From the NCBI RefSeq assembly GCF_013409065.1, contig NZ_JACBZP010000001.1, positions 1,054,001 to 1,118,000 of the forward strand: a stretch of DNA of 64,000 nucleotides, in the 5' to 3' direction. The stretch's first letter is position 1; each line of letters opens with the position of its first letter. Below the pieces are notes generated by a model that did no database searches, was not told the DNA's origin, and saw only the letters and a program-made list of their open reading frames with translations. The position numbers were made by a program, and so were the translations under genes. Source of the stretch: Spelaeicoccus albus. GTDB lineage: Bacteria; Actinomycetota; Actinomycetes; Actinomycetales; Brevibacteriaceae. This document shows, in pieces, positions 54,004-62,427 of the stretch.

Positions 54004-56199
54004 TTATGTCTCGCTGAGAGTTCGATGTGCCAGGACGCCGCGGCCGCGCGTTCCGTCTTGGGCGATGGGCACGATTTCCACACTGAGCCGGCCGGCGTCG
54101 ATCGGCAGATCGTGAGCGTAATACACGTTGCGGTGGACCCGCCCGATCCATATGCGTGAGCGGCCGTGTACGGCAAAGAGGTCATATGCCCAGCATCGCC
54201 GACCGAGCTCCCAGGATAAGTAGGCAGACGTCGTGTGGCGCGTGGTATCGACCCGGTCGATGCGGAAGCGGCGCGGGGGTTCGGGCCGCCGGGCAGCCGA
54301 TGGATCAACAGCCTTGAACTGGCCGATGTTCATGTCGATGGTTCCGCGGTGATCACCGTGGATCCTGAGTGAGATTTTGGCAACTGTGCGGCCGCGCTGG
54401 TGGTGCAGACGGGCGGACACGGTTCGCCATGCACCGCTTGGACGACCGTGCAGCGGAATCCACTCGGGTGATTCGGGGTCGTCCCGGAAGGTCAGTCCGA
54501 GCTCAATGCGGCCGGACGTGCCGGAGACCTTGATGGACACCTCCGATTCCCGGTGCAGCCGGACCTCGGTCTTGAAAAGGTGGAGCGTCACGGAATCCCG
54601 GTGCCGCGCGGTACCGGTGAGCTTGAGTGAATGGCCGCCGTCCCACGCTGTGGTCTCGTCCAGAGCGACGGCGGAGGTCGCATGGCCGCTCTCCTCGGTC
54701 CAGTACTGCCACGTCAGCGACGGGTCGGCGATGCCCGCGTTGTTCCACGGCCGGCGACCGGCGCGACGTCCTTCGATGGCAAATGCGGAGCCGACGCCGA
54801 TATTGAAGTTCGTGACAAGCGGCAGCGACGATATCGCCGATTTTTCCACGATGCTGTGCGCGACGCCGTCCCAGACGCGGGTATTGAGGATATCGGTGCG
54901 GTACGGCGGTTTGCGTGGTTCCAGTTTCCCGCTTTGGGAGGGATCGCCCTTGGGACCGGACCAGAATTTTTGTTCGTAGTCCCGATACTTCGCCCGTCCG
55001 GTCGCCGTGTCGGTGATGCCCTTTTGCGCGGCAGTGTTCCAATATTCGTTTTCGACGAACAAGGCCCAGCTGACCGGCGCCTTCGTATTCGGATTGGCGT
55101 ATGCGGAGAAATTCTCGCGCGGATTGAAACCACCCTGTTGGCATTCGGTCGATCCGAACGCTGCGGTCTTCGGGTCGAACCCGTGCCGTTTGACAGTATC
55201 CCGGCTGCCGGTGAGATCGGGATCGACTTTGGGCCAGTCGTAATTCATGAATATCGAATCGACTCCCGGGTCGGCGGGTGTACCGAGGGAGCCGACGTTC
55301 TTTTCGTTGATTTCGTTCTGGTAGTCGAGTTTGCCGCTGCCCGGCAGATCCGCGTCGTAATACTGGATGTACACATCGTCGTCGAGAGTTTTCATGTATC
55401 GGAACATCTCAAAAAGCGCCGTGATTTGAGCCTTTGTCACTGCCGCTTCCTGATTGATGAAATAGCCGTCGAAGCCAAAGTATTTCTTGATCTCGACGAG
55501 CTTCTTCCCGGCGGGAAACCCTCCGGACGCGTCCTTGTACACCCACTTGTCGAAATCGTCGTTCCGCGGCCAGAACCAGCAACCGATGGTGCGGGCGCCG
55601 TTCTTGTGGGCGGCCTCGGTCCAGCCCGGGTTTGGGATGTCGATGACTCCGTACCGGAGATCGTCATCGCCCGGATCCGGGTTCTTGTCCGAGGGAACGA
55701 CCTGGCCGTGCCAGCTGCTGAAAATGTCGATATACGGCCAAAAACGCTGCGTGTAAACCTGATCCTGACCACCGATGGGCTGAGCTCGGATGTCGTACAC
55801 GTCGCCGCGATAATCGCCGGAGACGGTGAGCAATTGCGTCGTGGGATCAAGGTCGGGATGTGCCTGGGTGGCGGTGAACGGCGCTATTCGCTTGGCCCGC
55901 GGGATCAGACACCGGAAGTGCCGCGCGTATTCGTCGGACTCCGGTGACCAGTTCAGCACGTCGTCGGAGAGGAATCCGTGAGTTGACGGGCCGGGCGGCA
56001 GGCCGCCGCTGCTCGGTGCGGGATATCCGGTGTCGTCCGCGTGAGCCGGCGTCGCGCCGACAATTTGCGGAGCGATAGCGGCTGCGGCAGTTCCGGCAAT
56101 GGCGACGCGCAGAAACGTGCTGCGCGTCATTCCGGCGTTGGCCGGCGGTCGGGGGTCGGCGAAATCCTTGGAGTGGGCGCGCGGGGATGAGACGGTCAT
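54004..56199 (-). CDS. Secreted endo-beta-N-acetylglucosaminidase, GH85
   Basis: A 731-residue enzyme with an N-terminal export signal (MTRSTFLRVAIAGTAAAAIA, cleavage near AHA-DD). The GH85 barrel shows YTQRFWPYIDIFSSWHGQVV, GWTEAAHKNGARTIGCWFWP, the catalytic Asn-x-Glu in FDGYFINQEAAV (about residues 247-249), DVYIQYYDADLPGSGKLDYQN and IFMNYDWPK. Beta-sandwich modules fill the C-terminal ~250 residues. The enzyme cuts the chitobiose core of N-glycans, freeing the glycan and leaving one GlcNAc on protein. The ATG at 56199 has GGAG 4 nt upstream. It lies apart from the importer operon but shares its operator motif. Confidence 0.88.
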   Translation of the reverse strand: MTVSSPRAHSKDFADPRPPANAGMTRSTFLRVAIAGTAAAAIAPQIVGATPAHADDTGYPAPSSGGLPPGPSTHGFLSDDVLNWSPESDEYARHFRCLIPRAKRIAPFTATQAHPDLDPTTQLLTVSGDYRGDVYDIRAQPIGGQDQVYTQRFWPYIDIFSSWHGQVVPSDKNPDPGDDDLRYGVIDIPNPGWTEAAHKNGARTIGCWFWPRNDDFDKWVYKDASGGFPAGKKLVEIKKYFGFDGYFINQEAAVTKAQITALFEMFRYMKTLDDDVYIQYYDADLPGSGKLDYQNEINEKNVGSLGTPADPGVDSIFMNYDWPKVDPDLTGSRDTVKRHGFDPKTAAFGSTECQQGGFNPRENFSAYANPNTKAPVSWALFVENEYWNTAAQKGITDTATGRAKYRDYEQKFWSGPKGDPSQSGKLEPRKPPYRTDILNTRVWDGVAHSIVEKSAISSLPLVTNFNIGVGSAFAIEGRRAGRRPWNNAGIADPSLTWQYWTEESGHATSAVALDETTAWDGGHSLKLTGTARHRDSVTLHLFKTEVRLHRESEVSIKVSGTSGRIELGLTFRDDPESPEWIPLHGRPSGAWRTVSARLHHQRGRTVAKISLRIHGDHRGTIDMNIGQFKAVDPSAARRPEPPRRFRIDRVDTTRHTTSAYLSWELGRRCWAYDLFAVHGRSRIWIGRVHRNVYYAHDLPIDAGRLSVEIVPIAQDGTRGRGVLAHRTLSET

Positions 56200-56231
56200 A
56201 TCGCTCCAATTCGAGTGTGATCCAGATAACG

Positions 56232-56260
56232 CTTATAGGTTAATCGCTTAAGTTCTTAAG
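56232..56260 (-). promoter_or_regulatory. Operator-like sites and -10 box of the GH85 gene
   Basis: GTTAATCGCTTAAG (56239-56252) fits CTTAnnCGnnTAAG with one mismatch, and the perfect palindrome CTTAAGTTCTTAAG (56247-56260) overlaps it. On the minus strand TATAAG (56237-56232) could be the -10 box, with the operators where a -35 box would lie. Confidence 0.6.
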
Positions 56261-56333
56261 TAAAAGAGGAGTAAAAGAGGTATGCGCAGTAGAGGATCGG
56301 CGCCAGGACGCTGCACGGCATGCGACGCACCCG

Positions 56334-56339
56334 TAGGCT
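56334..56339 (+). promoter_or_regulatory. -10 box of DoxX-like gene (leaderless arrangement)
   Basis: TAGGCT ends 6 nt before the GTG start at 56346 with no ribosome-binding site between. Confidence 0.45.
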
Positions 56340-56345
56340 GAAGTC

Positions 56346-56702
56346 GTGAAACGACGAGCAATGGCGATGGCCTGTCTGCTGGGTGCCGCAGGCGTCACAC
56401 ACTTCGTTCGCCCTGCCACTTTCGACTCGATCGTGCCGCCCGGGCTCGGCAACAGGCGGTTCTGGACGTATGCCAGCGGCCTCGCCGAACTCAGTTGCGC
56501 CGCAATGATTGCCGCTCCCGCGACCCGGCGATTTGGCGGATTGTGCACGGCAGCCCTGATGGTTGCCGTCTATCCGGCGAACATCTACACCGTGGCAAAG
56601 CACTGGCGGAGCCCGAAGGGGCGCTCGATTGCGCTGGCGCGGTTGCCGCTGCAAGTGCCGCTCGTCAAAGTGGCGTGGGAAATCGCCGAGGAGAGTCGAT
56701 GA
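56346..56702 (+). CDS. DoxX-like family membrane protein
   Basis: A 118-residue membrane protein with four short hydrophobic segments (AMACLLGAAGVTHFVRP, FWTYASGLAELSCAAMIAA, GLCTAALMVAVYPANIY). The GVTHFVRPATFDSIVPPGL segment is typical of DoxX-like proteins. The role of such proteins is not settled; some are linked to redox stress. The GTG start sits 6 nt after a TAGGCT box. Its stop overlaps the hydrolase start by 4 nt. Confidence 0.75.
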   Translation: MKRRAMAMACLLGAAGVTHFVRPATFDSIVPPGLGNRRFWTYASGLAELSCAAMIAAPATRRFGGLCTAALMVAVYPANIYTVAKHWRSPKGRSIALARLPLQVPLVKVAWEIAEESR

Positions 56703-57568
56703 CGTTTGCCGCTCACGAACCGTTTGGCTCGTATCCACTCGCCGGCGGTGTCGACGTCGTCGGCATCCCGGCCCGGGTCGGCACGTTGACGGCGTTCCAT
56801 GCCGCACCGGCGACAAACAAGGGCGCGGTGAGCCGACCTGCCGTCCTCATCATCCCGGGGTTCTCCGGGTCGAAAGAGGACTTCCGCGAATTCGTGCCGA
56901 AGCTTGCCGGGGCCGAATGGGACGCGTGGGCGTACAGCCAACGCGGCCAAGCCGACTCGGCCGCCCCGCCGGGCATCGACAACTACCGGGCCGAGGACCT
57001 TGCCGCGGACGCCGTCGAAGTGGCCGGCCTGATCTCCCCGGAGCGCCCGGTGCACCTGGTCGGCCACAGCCTCGGCGGCGTCATCGCCCAGAACGCCGCG
57101 ATCATGCGACCGGACCGGTGGGCAAGCGTGACGCTGCTTTGCTCCGGACCGCACGGGTGGCCCGGCCGGCACGACGACACCTACGACGCAGTCACGGCCC
57201 ACGGCGGCGAAGAAGTCTGGCGGCTTGGCAATCCGGCGCTCGCCGACCTGCCGGATTCGGAATTGAGTACGGACGACGTGTTTTGGCGCCGGCGCTTCCG
57301 GTCCACTTCCGACGACAACCTGCGTGCCGGGGCCAGACTGCTGCGCGATCATCGCGACCTGACCGACGAACTTCGGGCAACCGCGCTACCGTTCCACGTG
57401 GCGCACGGCGAATTCGACACGGCATGGCCCATCGACTGGCAGCGCGAGATGGCCGAACGGCTCGGCGCGACGTACAGCGTCCTGGCCGGCGGGGAGCACT
57501 CGCCGCAGTTCGAAGCCCCGGACGAAACGCTTGCCGCGCTGACCGATTTTTGGAGTCGGTGTGCCTGA
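56699..57568 (+). CDS. Alpha/beta hydrolase
   Basis: A 289-residue hydrolase. The oxyanion region is LIIPGFSGSKEDF, the nucleophile elbow is LVGHSLGGVIAQ (Ser near residue 124), and the catalytic Asp and His lie in HGEFDTAWP and GGEHSPQFE. It is cytoplasmic and of esterase/lipase-like or haloperoxidase-like type, with no substrate evident. The ATG overlaps the DoxX-like stop, and its C-terminus overlaps the FAD oxidoreductase start by 8 nt. Confidence 0.85.
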   Translation: MTFAAHEPFGSYPLAGGVDVVGIPARVGTLTAFHAAPATNKGAVSRPAVLIIPGFSGSKEDFREFVPKLAGAEWDAWAYSQRGQADSAAPPGIDNYRAEDLAADAVEVAGLISPERPVHLVGHSLGGVIAQNAAIMRPDRWASVTLLCSGPHGWPGRHDDTYDAVTAHGGEEVWRLGNPALADLPDSELSTDDVFWRRRFRSTSDDNLRAGARLLRDHRDLTDELRATALPFHVAHGEFDTAWPIDWQREMAERLGATYSVLAGGEHSPQFEAPDETLAALTDFWSRCA

Positions 57569-58859
57569 CGCAATCGTCATCGGGGCCGGAATCATGGGCG
57601 CTTCGATAGCCCTGGAACTTGCCAAGACACGCAGGCGCGTCGTCGTGCTGGACAAGTCGGGCGGGCCCGGGAACGGGTCGACGTCCGCGTCGAGCTCCGT
57701 CGTCCGGTTCAACTATTCGACGCTCGACGGCGTCGCCACCGCATGGGAAGCACGCCACTGCTGGGCCGCGTGGCACGACCATCTCGGGTTCACCGACCCG
57801 GCTGGCACGGCCGCATTCAAACGGACCGGAATGCTTTGCCTGGATTCCCCGCCGGCACCCCGCTCCGACGTGCTGGCGCATTTCGACACGGCCGGCGTCC
57901 CCTACCGCGAATACACCACCGGCGAGCTGGCGGCAGCGTTTCCGATGCTCGACACCGGCAGCTATTGGCCGAACAAACCCGTGACGGACGACGCGTTCTG
58001 GTCCGATCCGACCGGCCGCTTGGGCGGGTATCTGACGCCGGACGCCGGGTACATCGACGATCCGCAGCTGGCGGCGCACAATCTCGCGGCCGCGGCGACG
58101 GACCGCGGCGCCGAATTCCGGTTCCACGCCCAAGTGAGCGCGATCGACACCGCACCCGGTGGCGTCCGGCGGGTACGCCTGGCCGGCGGCGACCAGGTCG
58201 AGGCACCCATCGTGGTCAATGCGGCAGGGCCATGGTCGGCGGCTGTGAATCGGCTGGCCGGGGTCGGCGATGATTTCACGGTGACGGTGCGTCCGATGCG
58301 CCAAGAGGTTCATCAGATCGATTCGCCGGACGGCGTCACGCCGCCGGGCGGACTCGACGTGGCTCTCGCCGACGTCGACCTGGGCACGTATATGCGCCCG
58401 GGAGCGCATCATTCGCTGCTGATCGGCGGCACGGAGCCCGAATGCGACGGATTCGAATGGCTCGCCGACCCGGACGAGGCAAATCCGGCGGCGACCCGCG
58501 GGCGGTTCGAGGCGCAAGTGCTGCGTGCTGCACGCCGGCTTCCGGGGCTGACGGTACCGACCCGAGTCAAAGGGGTGGCGGGCGTCTACGACGTGGCAAG
58601 TGATTGGACGCCCATCTATGACAAGACCGATGCCCCGGGGTTCTACGTGGCTATGGGCACGAGCGGCAACCAGTTCAAGAACGCGCCGTTGGTCGGCAGG
58701 TTCATGGCCGCCATCATCGGCCACACGGAGGACGGGTACGACCACGACGCCGACCCGGCCGGCTACGAGTGCGAATTCACCGGCGGCCGGGTGAACCTTG
58801 CGGCGTTCTCACGCAAACGGCCGGTCAATCGGGCCAACTCCGGCACCGTCATGGGGTGA
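57561..58859 (+). CDS. FAD-dependent amino-acid/sarcosine oxidase-type oxidoreductase (DAO family)
   Basis: A 432-residue flavoprotein. The dinucleotide-binding motif AIVIGAGIMGASIALELAK is at the N-terminus, and the C-terminal FAD region has GVAGVYDVASDWTPIYDKT and GFYVAMGTSGNQFKNAPLVG. It resembles sarcosine/dimethylglycine or D-amino-acid oxidases. The substrate cannot be fixed. The GTG start at 57561 overlaps the hydrolase by 8 nt. It ends one base before the end of the opposed PLP-enzyme gene. Confidence 0.82.
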   Translation: MPDAIVIGAGIMGASIALELAKTRRRVVVLDKSGGPGNGSTSASSSVVRFNYSTLDGVATAWEARHCWAAWHDHLGFTDPAGTAAFKRTGMLCLDSPPAPRSDVLAHFDTAGVPYREYTTGELAAAFPMLDTGSYWPNKPVTDDAFWSDPTGRLGGYLTPDAGYIDDPQLAAHNLAAAATDRGAEFRFHAQVSAIDTAPGGVRRVRLAGGDQVEAPIVVNAAGPWSAAVNRLAGVGDDFTVTVRPMRQEVHQIDSPDGVTPPGGLDVALADVDLGTYMRPGAHHSLLIGGTEPECDGFEWLADPDEANPAATRGRFEAQVLRAARRLPGLTVPTRVKGVAGVYDVASDWTPIYDKTDAPGFYVAMGTSGNQFKNAPLVGRFMAAIIGHTEDGYDHDADPAGYECEFTGGRVNLAAFSRKRPVNRANSGTVMG

Positions 58860-60053
58860 TCATCCGAGGGCTGCAATCCCGTCGAGCAGCCGCCCGACAT
58901 CGCCGGACGTCGTGTACGGGGCAATGCCGGCACGGACGCCGCCCTCCGGTAGGCCGGCGGCAGCCGCGGCCTCCTGCGCGTAGAAGTGGCCGCCGCCGAC
59001 ACAAATGTCGTGGGCACCAAGCCGTGCCGCGACCTCGGCAGGCGTGAACCCGTCCACAGTGAACAGCGCCGTCGGCGTGCGCCGGGCGGGGCTGCCGATC
59101 AGTGCGACGTTGTCGTACCGCGCCAGCCCGTCGATGAGTTGGGCGAACACGTCGTCCTCGTGCGCTTTCAGTGCCGCATACGAGGACGTCAGCCGCTCGC
59201 GCAACGTTCCGGTTGTGCCCGCCAGCGAGGCGAGGAACTCGACGGCGGCGCTCGTCCCGGCGATTGCCTCGTACGGCAGCGTGCCAAGCTCGAACCGCTC
59301 GGGCACGTCGTTCGACGACGGGGCAAGCTTGTACGGAGCTATCGCCTCGAGGACTGCCGGCTTGCCGGCCAGCACGCCCAGATGCGGGCCGCAAAATTTG
59401 TACGGCGAGCACACGAACAAGTCCGCGCCGACCCGGCCGAAGTCGACGAGGTCGTGCGGCGTCAGGTGCACGCCGTCCACGTAGAACAGCGCGCCGACCG
59501 CGTGGACTATTTCGGCGATTGCCGGAAGGTCGGGCATCGTGCCGAAGAAATTGGACGCGCCGGTCAGCGCCACGACCTTGGTGCGCTCGCCGACGACGTC
59601 CCGCACGGCGTCCGGATTCACGTCGCCGGTCGCTCGGTCGAACTCGATCCACCGCACCGTGGCACCCTTGTCTGCGGCCGCCGTGATCCACGGCCGGATG
59701 TTCGAGTCGTGATCGATCCGCGAGACGACCACCTCGTCGCCCGGACCCCACTCGCGAGCTAACGCACGGGAGATGTCGGTGGTGAACTGAGTGGCGCTTC
59801 GGCCGAATGCGATGCCTGCCGGTTCGGCGCCGAGCAACGCGGCAAGCGAGTCCCGCCCAGCGCGCACGACGTCGTCCGCATTGCGCGCGGACGTCGTGTC
59901 GGTACCGCGGTTGGACAGCGGACGGGTCATCGTGCCGGCAATGGCGTCGGCGACCCGGCTGGGGGTCTGGGTGCCGCCGGGCCCGTCGAAGAAGGCGGTG
60001 CCGCCGGCCAAGGCCGGGAACTGCCGGCGTAATTCATGGGCGTCGTAAGTCAT
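58860..60053 (-). CDS. Cysteine desulfurase-like PLP enzyme (class V aminotransferase fold)
   Basis: A 397-residue PLP protein. The N-terminus LRRQFPALAGGTAFFDGPGG and the TQTPSRVADAIAGTM segment are typical of the cysteine-desulfurase-like subgroup. VSRIDHDSNIRPW contains the His that stacks on PLP, VDGVHLTPHD has the PLP-binding Asp, and the Schiff-base Lys is in FVCSPYKFCGPH. A mobile catalytic Cys loop of IscS type is not evident, so it may not be a true desulfurase. It stands as a single gene; a TAGGGT box lies 6 nt before its ATG on the minus strand. Confidence 0.82.
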   Translation of the reverse strand: MTYDAHELRRQFPALAGGTAFFDGPGGTQTPSRVADAIAGTMTRPLSNRGTDTTSARNADDVVRAGRDSLAALLGAEPAGIAFGRSATQFTTDISRALAREWGPGDEVVVSRIDHDSNIRPWITAAADKGATVRWIEFDRATGDVNPDAVRDVVGERTKVVALTGASNFFGTMPDLPAIAEIVHAVGALFYVDGVHLTPHDLVDFGRVGADLFVCSPYKFCGPHLGVLAGKPAVLEAIAPYKLAPSSNDVPERFELGTLPYEAIAGTSAAVEFLASLAGTTGTLRERLTSSYAALKAHEDDVFAQLIDGLARYDNVALIGSPARRTPTALFTVDGFTPAEVAARLGAHDICVGGGHFYAQEAAAAAGLPEGGVRAGIAPYTTSGDVGRLLDGIAALG

Positions 60054-60059
60054 GGCTCA

Positions 60060-60065
60060 ACCCTA
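60060..60065 (-). promoter_or_regulatory. -10 box of the PLP-enzyme gene (leaderless arrangement)
   Basis: On the minus strand TAGGGT ends 6 nt before the ATG at 60053, with no ribosome-binding site between. Confidence 0.5.
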
Positions 60066-60144
60066 GACCCGGGGCCGCGTCCCGGCACGACCGACGGCGC
60101 CGCCCGTCTCTGTGCCGGCGCGCTCAAACCGGGCATCGACGACC

Positions 60145-60176
60145 GGGGCACCGACGTCGGATTACGTCGGTGCCCC
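60145..60176. terminator. Hairpin at the end of the IclR gene
   Basis: A perfect 13-bp stem GGGGCACCGACGT/ACGTCGGTGCCCC with a 6-nt loop. The IclR stop codon (60162-60164) lies in it, so the last codons are part of the stem. No T-tract follows, but the position suits a terminator between the IclR and PLP-enzyme genes. Confidence 0.65.
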
Positions 60177-60929
60177 GAGACTGCGTGAAATCGTCCGAGC
60201 TGAGGTGCGGACCAGCGCGATGAACGCGTGGACGCGGGTATTCGATCCCGGTACGACTATCGAGAGCGCCGCCGCGATTTCTCCCGATCTGTCGAAAATC
60301 GGCGCAGCTACAGCCACGGTCTTGGACGGCGCGGAACGGCGGACGACGGCAGCGCCCTGCCTCCGGGCATCCGCCAGCACTCGCCGAGTCTCGTCGGCGC
60401 CAATGACCGGCATCCCCGGTTCAGTGTCCGCCGGGGCGGCCAGAACGCTTTCAACGAATCCCGGGTTCGAATACGCCAAGAGCACGCGCCCGCCCGCCGT
60501 TGACCGTAGCGGCATTCGGCCGCCGACCCGGTAGGCTACCTCGGTCGCCGCCCTGCCGGACAGCCTGTCGATGAGTACTCCATCGCCTCGATCGACGACG
60601 GTGAGCAGCACATGGTGCCGCGTCACCTCGTACAGATCTTCCAGGTACGGCAACGCCACCTGTCGAAGGCCGTTGCCGCGCGGAGCCAGCGACGCGATTT
60701 CCCAGAGCCGAACCCCGACCACGTACTGACCGCTCGGCAAACGTTCGAGGGCACCCCAGTCGGTGAGATGACCAAGGAGCCGGAACACGGTGGCCGGTGC
60801 GAGTCCCGACCGCCGCGACAATTCCGACAGCGTCAGCGCCCGCCGACGATCGGAAAACTGTTCGAGTAGACGCAAGGCTCGCGGCAGTACGGATGCCGGA
60901 GTGTCCCCGGCCATGGGCTGCGCGCGCAT
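60162..60929 (-). CDS. IclR family transcriptional regulator
   Basis: A 255-residue regulator. The winged HTH is LTLSELSRRSGLAPATVFRL with a wing near LERLPSGQYVVGVRLWEI. The effector domain contains RVGGRMPLRSTAGGRVLLAY and VAAPIFDRSGEIAAALSIV. The ATG at 60929 follows GGGAG by 5 nt; the ATG at 60941 and the far start at 60971 are less well placed. IclR proteins commonly control aromatic catabolism, and this one is divergent from an AAHS transporter and flavin monooxygenase, its likely targets. Confidence 0.88.
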   Translation of the reverse strand: MRAQPMAGDTPASVLPRALRLLEQFSDRRRALTLSELSRRSGLAPATVFRLLGHLTDWGALERLPSGQYVVGVRLWEIASLAPRGNGLRQVALPYLEDLYEVTRHHVLLTVVDRGDGVLIDRLSGRAATEVAYRVGGRMPLRSTAGGRVLLAYSNPGFVESVLAAPADTEPGMPVIGADETRRVLADARRQGAAVVRRSAPSKTVAVAAPIFDRSGEIAAALSIVVPGSNTRVHAFIALVRTSARTISRSLGAPT

Positions 60930-61069
60930 TTCTACTCCCATCCGAGAACTCTGCCGCAGAATGTTTTTCACTCAGTGAAAATATAGCTGATGTGTCGCTG
61001 AGCTCTCATGCGACTCTTGTCACCAGCGATATTTACGCATGCAACTCCACGACAAACGATTGGATAACG

Positions 61070-62395
61070 ATGTCCATCACAGCCAGGCGGCCACGCATGT
61101 CGGGTGCGCTCATAGGCGTCTTCGTCGTATCGTGGCTCGGACTGCTCGCCGACGGCTACGACCTGTATGTTTACGGCGCGACAATTCCCGGAATTCTCGG
61201 CGGGCACGGTTTCGACGTCACCACGGCCGACGTCGGGTTGGTCGGAAGCATAGCCCTCGTCGGTATGCTGTGCGGCTCGCTCGTCGTCGGTATCCTTACC
61301 GACAGACTCGGCCGCCGCCGCATCTTCATCTCGTTCCTGACGCTGTTCTCCCTGATGATGCTTGCCTGCGCCATCGCGCCGAACTGGACGTCGTTCGCCG
61401 CCTTCCGGTTTGTTGCCTGTTTCGGGGTGGGCGGCCTGCTCCCGACCGCGGTCGCGGTCGCTCATGAATTCGCACCGGCCGGCCGAAAGTCCATAGTGGT
61501 CGGAATCGTACTCACGGGCCCCGCAGCCGGCACCGTCATCGCTTCCCTGACAGCCCTCGGCCTCCTGGAAACGCACGGTTTCCGTCCGGTCTACGCGATC
61601 GCCGGGTTGGCGCTGCTGATTGTCCCGGCATGCTGGAGGCTGTTGCCCGAGTCTCCGTCTTATCTGCGCTCGCGAGGCAGGGTTGAGGAGGCCGAGCGCG
61701 TGGCCGGGCGATTCGGCGTCCCCGTCGAGGAGAATGCTCCGGTGATGGCGGCGACGATCGCCTCATCCACTCGTGCCCTTTTTCATGGCGGCCGAACGCG
61801 TACGACGATCGTGCTGTGGATGGTGTGCCTGCTGAGCCTGCTGACAATCTTTGGCGTGAGCACGTGGCTGCCGCAGATTATGCGCGAAGCAGGATACGGG
61901 GTCGGATCGTCGGTCTCGTTCTTGCTCGCATACTCCGTCGGCGCGATCATCGGCACCATCATCGCTGCGCTGCTCGGTCAGCGATTCGGGCCAAAGCCGA
62001 TGGTGATGACCGGATTCGTTGCCGCCGCCGTCGCGCTCGGACTGATGGCCACCAACCCGTCCGGCATCGCCATCGCGGTGTTGTCGGCGGTGGCCGGCTT
62101 CGGCGGCCTCGGCACGCAGAACATGATCAACGACTACGTCGCGCAGTACTATCCCGCCGGAAGCCGCGCCACGGGTCTCGGGTGGGCGCTCGCCGTTGGA
62201 CGGATCGGTGCAATTGTCGGGCCGACGTACGGAGCGTTCATCATCGGACTGGGCGGCGGCGTCTCCGTTGCGGCGATCTCGTTTGCAGTTCCCGCGCTGT
62301 TCGGCGCCGCGCTCATGTTCGCCGTCGGCCAGATCAAGTCCGACTCCGGGGCCGGCGTCGTGGAACCCGCACCAACGCGGTCCGCGGCCATCTGA
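61070..62395 (+). CDS. MFS transporter, aromatic acid:H+ symporter (AAHS) type
   Basis: A 441-residue, 12-segment transporter. AAHS features are SWLGLLADGYDLYVYGATIP near the N-terminus, the conserved Asp-Gly-Tyr-Asp in it, GILTDRLGRRRIF in the first cytoplasmic loop and GVGGLLPTAVAVAHEFAP. The ATG at 61070 was preferred; the frame is open further upstream, but that region overlaps the IclR promoter. No strong ribosome site is visible. The flavin monooxygenase follows 32 nt downstream, so import and ring hydroxylation of an aromatic acid are the inferred pair. Confidence 0.87.
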   Translation: MSITARRPRMSGALIGVFVVSWLGLLADGYDLYVYGATIPGILGGHGFDVTTADVGLVGSIALVGMLCGSLVVGILTDRLGRRRIFISFLTLFSLMMLACAIAPNWTSFAAFRFVACFGVGGLLPTAVAVAHEFAPAGRKSIVVGIVLTGPAAGTVIASLTALGLLETHGFRPVYAIAGLALLIVPACWRLLPESPSYLRSRGRVEEAERVAGRFGVPVEENAPVMAATIASSTRALFHGGRTRTTIVLWMVCLLSLLTIFGVSTWLPQIMREAGYGVGSSVSFLLAYSVGAIIGTIIAALLGQRFGPKPMVMTGFVAAAVALGLMATNPSGIAIAVLSAVAGFGGLGTQNMINDYVAQYYPAGSRATGLGWALAVGRIGAIVGPTYGAFIIGLGGGVSVAAISFAVPALFGAALMFAVGQIKSDSGAGVVEPAPTRSAAI

Positions 62396-62427
62396 AATCC
62401 GGCTACCAACGAAAGTCAGCGCTAGAC

